Shown here: positions 54,101-61,891 of the stretch, piece after piece | How the letters are laid out: every line of letters starts with the position of its first letter | Numbering within the stretch: position 1 is the stretch's first letter | Assembly (NCBI RefSeq): GCF_028768465.1 | Contig: NZ_CP118225.1 | Location: 434,001 to 498,000, forward strand | DNA length: 64,000 nucleotides | Source of the DNA: Rhodopirellula sp. P2 | GTDB taxonomy: Bacteria; Planctomycetota; Planctomycetia; Pirellulales; Pirellulaceae | Direction of reading: 5' to 3' | The notes under the pieces: model-generated | Database searches by the model: none | What the model saw: the letters and a program-made list of their open reading frames with translations, nothing else | Told to the model about the DNA's origin: nothing | Made by a program: the position numbers and the translations under genes

Positions 54101-55985
54101 GGTGGGGGTGATCGATCGCAACGGATTGCTGCTGGAAGTGGATGACCGATCGTTGGAGCATGCAAAAGTCAGCCGCCAGGACGTGATTGGCAAACCCTTC
54201 CACGAGGCTCCTTGGTGGAGCTACGACGCAAACGTCGTTGAGCAGATTCGCGAGGCGATGAAACGGGCCTTCCAGGGTGAACCGGTGCGCTACGACGTGT
54301 CCTTGTTTGCCCACGGTGACGATGGCGTGATGATCGACTTCATGATTGCGCCTGTTTTCGATGACCATGGAAACATCGAATACCTGATTCCATCGGGCGT
54401 CGACATTCGTGATCGCAAAAAAGCGGAACAGGCCATGAAGAACGCTTCCCGGCGAATGCAAATGGCACTTCGGGCGGGAGGCATGGCCGCCTGGGAATGG
54501 ACGCCAACCAAAAGCTACTGGACAAAAGAGCTGTACGAACTGCTGGGGCTTTCAGCAGACCAGCACGCCAGCCCCGAACTTTGCTTCTCGCTCACTCACC
54601 CTGATGATGTGGAGGCGTTGAAGCAGCACTGGCAAGGTGCGATTGAGGGCAAACACGATTGCGAGTTTGAGTTCCGCATCCAACGTCCCGATGGCGAGCT
54701 GCGTTGGATCACCAGCGTGGGCGAAATCGTGCGTTCGAAATCAGGCAAGGTCACGCGCATGCATGGCGTCAATTGGGATTCGACCCAAGAACACGTGCAA
54801 GCCGAAACGCTGCGAGAAAGCGAGCGACGCGCCAATGAAGCCAGTGCCTCCAAGAGCGCTTTCCTGGCGAACATGTCGCATGAAATCCGTACCCCGATGA
54901 CCGCCATCCTTGGCTACGCCGATTTGTTGCACGATGTGGTGGAGGACAGCGAAGCTCGCCAGCACCTGCAAACGATCCGGCGAAATGGCGACTACTTGCT
55001 GGACATCATCAATGACATCTTGGACCTTTCCAAAATCGAAGCTGGCAAACTCGACGTCGAAAGTGAACGCTTTGATCCAGGCCGATTGATCGAAGATGTT
55101 CGCAGCATCATGGAAGTCCGAGCCCAGGAAGCCGGGCTCGAATTGACCGTCGAATACGGCGAGCCAATCCCCGCTTTGATTCAATCTGATTCCAAACGCC
55201 TCAAACAAGTCCTGATCAATTTGGTTGGCAACGCGATCAAATTCACCCACACAGGAAGCGTGCGATTGGTGGTGCGGATGAATTCCGATCCCGATCGATT
55301 GTGCATCGACGTGATCGACACGGGAATTGGAATCGCCAAGGAACAACAAGACCATTTGTTCCAGCCTTTCTCGCAAGGCGACTCCAGCGTCAGTCGGACG
55401 TTCGGTGGAACCGGCCTTGGATTGACGATCAGCCAGAGATTGGCGGAAATGCTTGGCGGTAGCATCACGTTCGAGAGCGACATGGGAGTCGGCAGCACGT
55501 TCTCGCTGATCGTTTCCCCTGGCGAGTTAACCGGTGTCCCCATGGTGGACCACTCGGAACCCATTGCCTATCAAGACAATGTTCCTGAAGCCCCCGACGG
55601 GCATCCCATCGAATTGAATTGTTACGCGTTGGTGGTCGATGACCGCCGCGACATTCGGTTTTTGAGCCGGCGTATCCTGACCAAAGCAGGTGCCACAGTC
55701 GACGAATGCGAGGACGGCCTGCAAGCCGTCCATAAAATCGTCGAGTGCATGCACGAGGAGCATTGCCCGGATGTCATCATTCTGGACATGCAAATGCCGA
55801 CGCTGGACGGGTACGCCACCGCGAAAAAGCTCCGAGAACTTGGCTACGAAGGACCGATCATCGCCCTGACGGCTGACGCAATGCAGGGCGACATGAACCT
55901 GTGCCTGCAAGCGGGCTGCAACGACTACCTCAGTAAACCCATTGATGCTGCCAAACTGATTCAGCTGGTCAGCAAATTGACATGA
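51150..55985 (+). CDS. CheB-CheR-PAS hybrid histidine kinase with receiver domain
   Basis: A 1611-residue fusion starting at TTG 51150; no upstream in-frame ATG exists before a stop at 51054. Residues 10-185 are a CheB methylesterase domain (VVGVGAGAGGMEAL, H45 in VFVAHDPSEL, D137 in ILSGMGTDGTLGL), but the catalytic Ser is Gly18. Residues about 200-480 are CheR (FFRDPESFAKLA, VPGCATGEEAYTLA at 314, CRNLLIYLGPHLQKK). A coiled coil (about 650-740) leads to several PAS domains, then H1244 (ANMSHEIRTPMTAIL), an ATPase domain (GTGLGLTISQ) and a receiver with D1546 (IILDMQMP). It overlaps the next kinase by 4 bases. Confidence 0.93.
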   Translation: MSDPPLEFKPLVVGVGAGAGGMEALRELLTSLGDSPNLAVVFVAHDPSELQSPQADQLASATPLQIVELKSRKLLKPNTVYLCPPNSLLTISSGSRLLLKPTTQESSATPIDHFFHSIADTQGEQGIGVILSGMGTDGTLGLKSISDAGGMTFAQTSGSSKFDSMPRNAATTGVADHVLSPEKIADELQDYVRYLKQQSDELTSGSMLEQIEQSIPEVAEILYQTTKHNFKHYKTGTLTRRILRRMQILQIPNVAAYLNRMRDDQEESQNLFRELLIGVTAFFRDPESFAKLAAEVIPRIFEGRTASDPVRIWVPGCATGEEAYTLAILCHEYLDQLQTRQGDLPSQESLPTFQIIASDIDERALAIARQGVYPLGISENVSEDRLKQFFVQRGKRYHAKRKLRESILFSLHNLISDAPFSRQDLISCRNLLIYLGPHLQKKLIPLFHYALRPNGYLFLGPSESISSHGELFRGVSSNHRINQRKGTETVTAAEDSRGFLSAIEVAQPAAILPCEVDTQEIHQVLQRIILDEFAPKAVVVDMDGQVVCSLSDTSPYLSSDDGSLSNNLIKMARIGLRIGLRSAFAEAKASRRRVVRDNLSVSCEDGQQPVKLTIQPMMQLGHETELFMVAFENLGPPVSPLEGPTDGSTNSNPLKVADQEAQRLIEELKRELAATREDLNQSMQAMEATNEELKLSNDELLVMNQGLQTANEKLEISKQEIRSSSDAVARANADLQNLLRSTRIATIFLDDDLSIRSFTPAATEIYGLIATDVGRPLTQIVSNVKAMPPLPSWEQLIQEDGVEHTIIAQSGQAFIRRALPYRSHTGDHDGIVLTFTDVTQLRESEELFQSLVRASAQIVWIANAKGVVESDSTSWREYTGQTREEWSGLGWLDAIHPADRELTEKVWIDAVKKGRPLVLEYRLRNRNGDYRWFQVRTAPQHRPDGAVHRWVGMNIDIHDQKQSRLELADREAHLRRVINNQLGLVGVIDRNGLLLEVDDRSLEHAKVSRQDVIGKPFHEAPWWSYDANVVEQIREAMKRAFQGEPVRYDVSLFAHGDDGVMIDFMIAPVFDDHGNIEYLIPSGVDIRDRKKAEQAMKNASRRMQMALRAGGMAAWEWTPTKSYWTKELYELLGLSADQHASPELCFSLTHPDDVEALKQHWQGAIEGKHDCEFEFRIQRPDGELRWITSVGEIVRSKSGKVTRMHGVNWDSTQEHVQAETLRESERRANEASASKSAFLANMSHEIRTPMTAILGYADLLHDVVEDSEARQHLQTIRRNGDYLLDIINDILDLSKIEAGKLDVESERFDPGRLIEDVRSIMEVRAQEAGLELTVEYGEPIPALIQSDSKRLKQVLINLVGNAIKFTHTGSVRLVVRMNSDPDRLCIDVIDTGIGIAKEQQDHLFQPFSQGDSSVSRTFGGTGLGLTISQRLAEMLGGSITFESDMGVGSTFSLIVSPGELTGVPMVDHSEPIAYQDNVPEAPDGHPIELNCYALVVDDRRDIRFLSRRILTKAGATVDECEDGLQAVHKIVECMHEEHCPDVIILDMQMPTLDGYATAKKLRELGYEGPIIALTADAMQGDMNLCLQAGCNDYLSKPIDAAKLIQLVSKLT

Positions 55986-58726
55986 GCGAACTCACCACCA
56001 CCGAACAGCAACTGCGTCTGGCATTGTCGATGTCCTCAATGGGTGTCATCCACATGGACTACGACACCCAACTCGCCTCGGCTGATCCGCAAGCCGCACG
56101 ACTGTTTGACTTGCCTCCTGGTGTGCAGGTCGACCGGGAGACGGTTCATTCGAAGTTCCACCCCGATGATGCCGTCGCGATCAACCAGCATCTGGCCGAG
56201 TCGATGGATCCCAACGGTGTGGGGGAATTCTCGATGGAACATCGCATCATCCATGACAACGGGGATGTGCGTTGGCTGAGCATTCGAAAAAAGGTCCTTT
56301 TTGAAGAGCGTGACGGTCGACGGACACCGGTTTCATCACTTCTGGCTGCCGTCGACATCACTCATAAAAAGAACGCGGAAGACTTCCTCAAACGATCTCA
56401 AGAGACGTTTGAGAACCTGGTGCAAAACAGCCCCTTTGGCATCTACGTCGTCGATGCCGACTTGAAGATGCGGTACGTCAGCAAAGGCGCGCGGGAGGTC
56501 TTCACACAATTCGATCCCATCGAAGGGCAAGATCTCGAAACGATCATGTTCACGATTTGGCGAAAGGAGTTTGCCACCGAGATCATGAGGCTCTTTCAAC
56601 ACACGCTGGAAACCGGTGAACCGTATCAAGCCCCGGCGTTTGTTGAAAATCGTCACGACACCGCCCAAGTCGAATCCTATGAGTGGCAAATCGAACGCAC
56701 GACGCTGCCCGATGGTCGCTTCGGAGTGGTTTGCTATTTCTACGACGCCACCGAACACGAGCAAGTCGCGGAATCGATCCGACGCCGCGAACAATATTTT
56801 CGCGAAATGACGGATGCGGCCCCGGCGATGCTGTGGGTCACCGGCGCCGACCATTCCTGCACGTTTCTCTCGCGAGGCTGGCAAGACTACACCGGGCAAT
56901 CTCAATTCGACGGCCTGGGGCTTGGCTGGCTGGACATGGTTCACCCGGATGACCGAGAGGACTCGCACCGGATCATTCGCTCCGCTTTCGAACGCCGCGC
57001 CCCTTTCGAACATGACTTCCGACTACGGACCGGCAACGGCGACTATCGATGGGCCATCGATGCCGGGCGTCCTAAGTTCAATTCCAAAGGACAGTTTGAA
57101 GGCTACATCGGAAGTGTGATCGATGTTCACGATCGCCAAGTGGCCGAAGCATCCCTGCGGCAGCGGGCCGCCGACATCGAGGCCAGTGAAAGCCGTCTGC
57201 GTTTGGCCGCGGAGACGACCGGTTTTGGCACCTACGACATCACCACAACCGACTCGCAGAACATTTGGTCCGATGAATTGTTTCGGATCCTCGGATTGCC
57301 CGCGGACGGGGCCGCGGACGAAAACCGCTATGCCTCGTTGGTGCATCCCGATGATCATCAACGATTCCAGCAAACACTGCGTCATTCGATGTCGCCAGAC
57401 GGCCCCGACCAGCACTCCATCGAGTTTCGAATCATTCGTCCTGATGGAGAAACGCGCTGGCTCATCGACACGGGATGCACCTTTCGCGAGGACATCGAAC
57501 GGACTCGTCGCGTCGTTCGGCGAGTGGGCACGGTGCAAGACATCACGGACCGCAAAATCTTTGAGCAATCACTGCAACGCGCCAAGCAGTCTGCAGAGAT
57601 GGCCAATCGATCTCGAGGCGAATTCCTAGCCAACATGTCGCATGAAATCCGAACGCCCATGTCGGCGATCCTGGGACATGCCGACATTCTGAACGACCAC
57701 CTGAAAGACCCCGACAACTTGTTGGTGGTGGAAACCATTCGTCGCAATGGGAATTTCCTGCTGGCGATCATCAATGACATCTTGGACTTGTCCAAGATTG
57801 ATGCGGGCAAGATGAATCTGCAGAAACAACCGGTCCGCCCCGACACGATCGTCGGTGACATTCGTTCGCTGATGGATGTTCGTGCAGCGGAAAAAGACCT
57901 GCCGCTGAAGGTCGAGTTCGCTGGCCCGATTCCAGAAACCATTCACACCGACGCGGTCCGGTTGCGTCAAATCCTTTTGAATCTGGTCGGCAACGCGATC
58001 AAATTCACCAACGACGGTGAAGTGCGACTGAACATCCGCTACGACCAACGATCCAAGTTGCTGAACTTTGACGTGATTGACACCGGGGTGGGCATTCCGT
58101 CGGAGAAACTGGATTCGCTGTTTGAACCGTTCACGCAAGTTGACAACACCTCCACACGTTCGCACGGTGGCACCGGATTGGGACTGACGATCTGTCGTCG
58201 ATTGTCCCAGGCCTTGGGAGGACAAATCGATGTCTCCAGCCAACCTGGCAAAGGCAGTCGATTCACGCTCTGCCTGAAGGTTGACGCCAGTGGCAAATTG
58301 ATCCAGCCCAACCTGAACAGCCTGCCAGCGCAAGCGACGCCAGCCCCCGAGATCCGGTTGTCGGCCAACGTGCTGGTCGTCGATGATCGGCGCGACATTC
58401 GATACTTGGCCCAGCACTTCATTGAGAAAGCGGGCAGCACTGTCTACACCGCCACCAACGGGCAGGAAGCCATTGAGTTCATCGAGTCTCCCGATTCACC
58501 AACGGTGGATTTGATTGTCATGGACATGCAGATGCCGGTCATGGACGGCTACGAAGCCACCACGGAACTCCGGCGGCGAGATTGCAAGCTGCCGATCATC
58601 GCCCTGACCGCCAATGCCATGAAGAGCGACCGCGAAGAGTGCTTGGCTGCGGGATGCACCGACTACACCACCAAACCGCTCGATCAACAGAAGTTGATCC
58701 AAATGATCGCCCGCCTGACCGTTTGA
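55982..58726 (+). CDS. PAS hybrid histidine kinase with receiver domain
   Basis: A 914-residue soluble kinase that begins at ATGA overlapping the previous stop. Four PAS domains are visible (SMGVIHMDYDTQLASADPQA, NSPFGIYVVDADLKMRYVSK, AAPAMLWVTGADHSCTFLSR, TTGFGTYDITTTDSQNIWSD). The H-box has H554 (ANMSHEIRTPMSAIL), the ATPase domain ends GTGLGLTICRRLSQALGG, and the C-terminal receiver has D848 (LIVMDMQMP). Both receivers in this pair share the unusual VVDDRRDIR start, so they probably arose by duplication. No HPt protein is encoded near. Output is likely phosphotransfer to an unlinked regulator. Confidence 0.93.
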   Translation: MSELTTTEQQLRLALSMSSMGVIHMDYDTQLASADPQAARLFDLPPGVQVDRETVHSKFHPDDAVAINQHLAESMDPNGVGEFSMEHRIIHDNGDVRWLSIRKKVLFEERDGRRTPVSSLLAAVDITHKKNAEDFLKRSQETFENLVQNSPFGIYVVDADLKMRYVSKGAREVFTQFDPIEGQDLETIMFTIWRKEFATEIMRLFQHTLETGEPYQAPAFVENRHDTAQVESYEWQIERTTLPDGRFGVVCYFYDATEHEQVAESIRRREQYFREMTDAAPAMLWVTGADHSCTFLSRGWQDYTGQSQFDGLGLGWLDMVHPDDREDSHRIIRSAFERRAPFEHDFRLRTGNGDYRWAIDAGRPKFNSKGQFEGYIGSVIDVHDRQVAEASLRQRAADIEASESRLRLAAETTGFGTYDITTTDSQNIWSDELFRILGLPADGAADENRYASLVHPDDHQRFQQTLRHSMSPDGPDQHSIEFRIIRPDGETRWLIDTGCTFREDIERTRRVVRRVGTVQDITDRKIFEQSLQRAKQSAEMANRSRGEFLANMSHEIRTPMSAILGHADILNDHLKDPDNLLVVETIRRNGNFLLAIINDILDLSKIDAGKMNLQKQPVRPDTIVGDIRSLMDVRAAEKDLPLKVEFAGPIPETIHTDAVRLRQILLNLVGNAIKFTNDGEVRLNIRYDQRSKLLNFDVIDTGVGIPSEKLDSLFEPFTQVDNTSTRSHGGTGLGLTICRRLSQALGGQIDVSSQPGKGSRFTLCLKVDASGKLIQPNLNSLPAQATPAPEIRLSANVLVVDDRRDIRYLAQHFIEKAGSTVYTATNGQEAIEFIESPDSPTVDLIVMDMQMPVMDGYEATTELRRRDCKLPIIALTANAMKSDREECLAAGCTDYTTKPLDQQKLIQMIARLTV

Positions 58727-58745
58727 TTCGCTCTGGCAGCGAATC
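58725..58745 (+). terminator. Hairpin at the stop of the second hybrid kinase
   Basis: GATTCGCT at 58725-58732 and AGCGAATC at 58738-58745 pair perfectly with a 5-base loop, and the stem includes the stop codon of the kinase gene (TGA, 58724-58726). There is no T run after it. It may slow translation termination or stabilise the end of the kinase transcript. Confidence 0.4.
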
Positions 58746-58892
58746 ACGCTGGATCGCCCCAACCGACAATCTCCGAAAATTCTTCCTGAACCATCAAACT
58801 TGAGCATGGACACGGGTCGATAAGCGTGAGGAACGTCCTGCTTGCATGGAGCGATACTTCAAGTGCGAATCGACACTCGCCAATCCGGTGTG

Positions 58893-59702
58893 ATGACACT
58901 GGAGGATCACCGCCGAGCTGCCAACGAAAACGTGCAAAGCGTCTTCAGCGAAGTGCTGGAGAACTTTGGACGCGAGGGATATGCCAGTGCTGAACCGGTC
59001 TCCACTGAAATGCCGCTGGATTCTCAGATCCAACAATCGTGGACCCAGTGGTATCGAGTCGAGCAACTCGGGCGTTATCGTGGCCAAGAGGACGCCGCAG
59101 CCCTGGGTGAATCCTACGCTGGCGTGATGTCCCAGGCTTACGACGAAGGCGGCTATGCCACGCCCAAAGACTTTCTGCGTGGATTGCCGGCTGCCGAACT
59201 GGAAACGGTCCAGACCATCCACCGCTTGGCAGACCCGATCCAGGTCGATTCGCTGAGCGAGGAAGGGGCTCTGAATCTGTTGGTCCCACCCGCCGCGCAG
59301 GTGGATCTGAACCGCGACGGGATCACGCAATCAGGCAAAGCCAACGGCCTTCGGTTCCCTGACAGCACGACGTCGCCCGAAGTGACGCAGGCGTGGGAGG
59401 AAGCAACCGCGGGCATGTCATGGGGCGAACGTGCGATTCACGAGTTGCGAATGAAGCTTCCCGTGTTGACCGCGAATTTCATCGTCAACGGCGACGGCCA
59501 GATCACGGGCCAGCGTGAACCAGGTGATCCGGATTGGGTCAATCCAATGGCGGACCCGGAATACTCCTTCGTCGAGGAGACCAAGCGCTGGGTCGACTAC
59601 TTGGATGACTTCAAAAACCAGATCGATCCAGACCAGTACGCCAAAGATCGCAGCTTCTTTGAGACGTTTCAGCAGCAGTTGATCGAACACGGTGCCCCCT
59701 GA
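58893..59702 (+). CDS. Uncharacterised protein with Ca-loop-like motifs
   Basis: A 269-residue protein with no signal peptide. Two loops resemble EF-hand or dockerin calcium sites: VDLNRDGITQSG and IVNGDGQITGQREPGD. The rest is acidic and helical (NVQSVFSEVLENFGREGYAS, KRWVDYLDDFKNQIDPDQYA). I do not recognise the family. The ATG at 58893 is a guess: a TTG at 58842 is also in frame. It is downstream of the kinases and may be separate from them because of the hairpin at 58725. Confidence 0.6.
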   Translation: MTLEDHRRAANENVQSVFSEVLENFGREGYASAEPVSTEMPLDSQIQQSWTQWYRVEQLGRYRGQEDAAALGESYAGVMSQAYDEGGYATPKDFLRGLPAAELETVQTIHRLADPIQVDSLSEEGALNLLVPPAAQVDLNRDGITQSGKANGLRFPDSTTSPEVTQAWEEATAGMSWGERAIHELRMKLPVLTANFIVNGDGQITGQREPGDPDWVNPMADPEYSFVEETKRWVDYLDDFKNQIDPDQYAKDRSFFETFQQQLIEHGAP

Positions 59703-60439
59703 CGTCATCGCGGTCGTGCCGCTTTTGAGTGCCGATCCAGCAGTGACTTGCAGAACCTCGCCCGTTGAAAGAGGTCGTGCAGTTTTTAAGCACTGTGTTG
59801 CCAAGCGTTTATCATCACCCTCCCCCTGGGAGGGTCGAGCGAGGGGAGCGGCTCAGCATTGAATCCAGCCCGCAATCCTCGCCGGCCCGAAGCGGGCCGC
59901 GTCTCTCAAGGTGCAATCCAGGAATAAAATTGGCATCTGCAATCAGAGCGCCAAATGTTGACGGCTTGTCGACTCAGTCGCCAACGACGTTTCAACAAAT
60001 GGAGGACGGGAACTCTTGCCCGTCAGAGTCGGCCAAGACCACCCATCACACCCCGAAGCGTGAGCGAGGGACGCCCCCAACTCCCACGACGGCCCCATCC
60101 GGGGCGACCGTTCGTTTTCCGGCATCGGTCTCTCGGGGCTTCCGCCCCGAGCGAAGCACGACGGCCCCATCCGGGGCGAAACCCGGACGCCAGCCACCAT
60201 TTATCTTTCGAACGTCCCGGGAAACGGACCTGTTTCACGATCGCTGCCACGACTGTGTTCGGGCGGAAATCGCGCCGAAACGGATGCCATCGGCCAATCA
60301 CTTGTTGCTCAGCAAAAATCAATCATTTTGCAAACTTGATTGAAGTTCGAGGGGAGAGTCGTATTCGCCTTGTGGCACCCGCGGAAGCATTGGTAGAGAC
60401 GGGAAGATCCTGTTTCTCGTGCCACGGATATGGCTGCTC
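59703..60439 (+). other. Intergenic region with several hairpins and a 23-base direct repeat
   Basis: No gene is supported in these 737 bases. Structures seen: a perfect 8-base stem at 59817-59824 / 59828-59835 (ACCCTCCC / GGGAGGGT), a 7-base stem at 59883-59899 (CGGCCCG / CGGGCCG), a perfect 8-base stem with TTCC loop at 60132-60151 (CTCGGGGC / GCCCCGAG), and two copies of a 23-base sequence beginning CACGACGGCCCCATCCGGGG at 60085-60107 and 60157-60179. The motif GAGGGTCGAGCGAGGGGAG near 59832 resembles repeats I recall from Rhodopirellula genomes. The promoter of the BamA-like genes should lie towards the right end. Confidence 0.55.
60085..60179. repeat. Pair of 23-base direct repeats around a hairpin
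   Basis: Two identical 23-base copies start at 60085 and 60157 (CACGACGGCCCCATCCGGGG plus CGA), 72 bases apart start to start. Each contains a small inverted pair (CCCC / GGGG) and the 8-base hairpin at 60132-60151 lies between them. Two copies are too few for a CRISPR array and no spacer regularity is seen; a mobile intergenic repeat is more likely. Confidence 0.55.
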
Positions 60440-61891
60440 ATGCCGTTTCGATTCTACCGCTGCGATCCTTCGAAGCACCGCTTTTTAGCGTGTTTTGTTT
60501 GCTGCTTGGCGATTGCCTTCTCATCCACCAATCTTCACGCCCAAATGGGTGGTGGAGGCATGGGTGGAGGCCAAGCTCAAGCACCCGCCGCCGCAACCAA
60601 ACCAAAATTTCGTGATCACATCCACAACCGCGACGGCATGGCACTGCGTCGCGAAGTGGGCGACGCGGTCGTGGCCGAAGTCCGGTTGGTTGGCAACCAA
60701 GTCATCCAGACCACGGACATTCTGGCGGAACTTCAAACCCGCAAAGGTCGTTTTTACAGTGAAGAAACTGTTTTGGCTGACGTCGGTCGCTTGAACGACA
60801 TGGGCTCCTTTGACCACGTCACCTTCGATACCGAGGAACGTGTCACGGCAACTCCCGGTTCGAACGGCAGTGCAACTCAGAAAAGCGTGCTGGTCACGTT
60901 CTATGTTCGCGAACGAGCGATGGTTTCGCAGGTCATCTATCACGGCGACTACGGAATGAACGACCGTGAATTGTCGGGACGTTCAGGAATCACCGCAGGC
61001 GACCCGCTCAGCGAGTTCGCAATCGAAACCGGCAAACGTCGTTTGATCGACTACTACCACGAAGAGGGCTTCAACCAAGCCGCGATCATCGCTTCCATCG
61101 GACTGCCCGGTGATCCCAACGCGGTGGTCTTTCGAATCAACGAAGGGCCGAAAGAACGCATCCGAGACATTCGCATCGAAGGGGCTTCCATCGTCAGCGA
61201 ATCACGCTTGAAAAAGATCATTCAAAGCCGTGGCCCCATGATGGGCATCATGAGCTACATCGGCAACGTTGCGGACATGAAAAAGATCGACGCCGATGTC
61301 GATGTGTTGGCGTCCTACTATCACAACCTTGGATTCCTGACCGCGACCGTCGGACGTCGAATTGAATACCACGAAGACGGAAAGTGGATGACAATCGTGT
61401 TTGTTGTCAACGAAGGCCCACGTTTCAGCATCGGCGACATTCAAATTGTCGGCAACGAATTCATCACCGAAGAATCACTGCGACGACGCCTGGAACTGAA
61501 AGCCAATGATGTTTTCAGCGGCACCAAGATGCGAAAAGACATCGGTGAGATCGTCTATGGCTACGGTGAACTCGGATTCATCTACGCCGAGGTCAACCCC
61601 AAGACGATCATGCGAGATGAAAACGGCATCGTCGACTTGGTGTTCGAAATCACGGAAGGCGATCGCTGGAAGGTGAACAGCATCCGCGTCGAAATCGACG
61701 GGGAACCTCACCTGATGCGAGAAACCACGATGTTGAACCTGATCGAGATGCGAGAAGGTGATTACATCGATCGTCGTGACTTAGAAACCGGGCGTAACCG
61801 GATCGAACGCAGCCAACTGCTCGAAACCAATCCCACGATCGCCGCCCCGCCGGACATCATCGTGAAGCCATTGGAGGAATCGTTGAGATGA
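60440..61891 (+). CDS. POTRA-only BamA-like periplasmic protein
   Basis: A 483-residue protein with a signal peptide (FLACFVCCLAIAFSSTNLHA) and a Gly-rich linker. Five POTRA-like units follow: VVAEVRLVGNQVIQTTDILA, VSQVIYHGDYGMNDRELSGR, RIRDIRIEGASIVSESRLKK, SIGDIQIVGNEFITEESLRR and KVNSIRVEIDGEPHLMRETT, each with the beta-alpha-alpha-beta-beta pattern ending in a V-F-x-I/V-N-E-G strand. BamA normally has exactly five before its barrel; here the gene ends and the barrel is the next gene, starting at an ATGA overlap. It should bind unfolded outer-membrane proteins and accessory lipoproteins in the periplasm. GTG 60419 is an alternative start. Confidence 0.85.
   Translation: MPFRFYRCDPSKHRFLACFVCCLAIAFSSTNLHAQMGGGGMGGGQAQAPAAATKPKFRDHIHNRDGMALRREVGDAVVAEVRLVGNQVIQTTDILAELQTRKGRFYSEETVLADVGRLNDMGSFDHVTFDTEERVTATPGSNGSATQKSVLVTFYVRERAMVSQVIYHGDYGMNDRELSGRSGITAGDPLSEFAIETGKRRLIDYYHEEGFNQAAIIASIGLPGDPNAVVFRINEGPKERIRDIRIEGASIVSESRLKKIIQSRGPMMGIMSYIGNVADMKKIDADVDVLASYYHNLGFLTATVGRRIEYHEDGKWMTIVFVVNEGPRFSIGDIQIVGNEFITEESLRRRLELKANDVFSGTKMRKDIGEIVYGYGELGFIYAEVNPKTIMRDENGIVDLVFEITEGDRWKVNSIRVEIDGEPHLMRETTMLNLIEMREGDYIDRRDLETGRNRIERSQLLETNPTIAAPPDIIVKPLEESLR

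Noticed and set aside
60085-60179. Start of a CRISPR array
   Set aside because: Only two copies, the interval is occupied by a hairpin and no third repeat or cas gene is seen.
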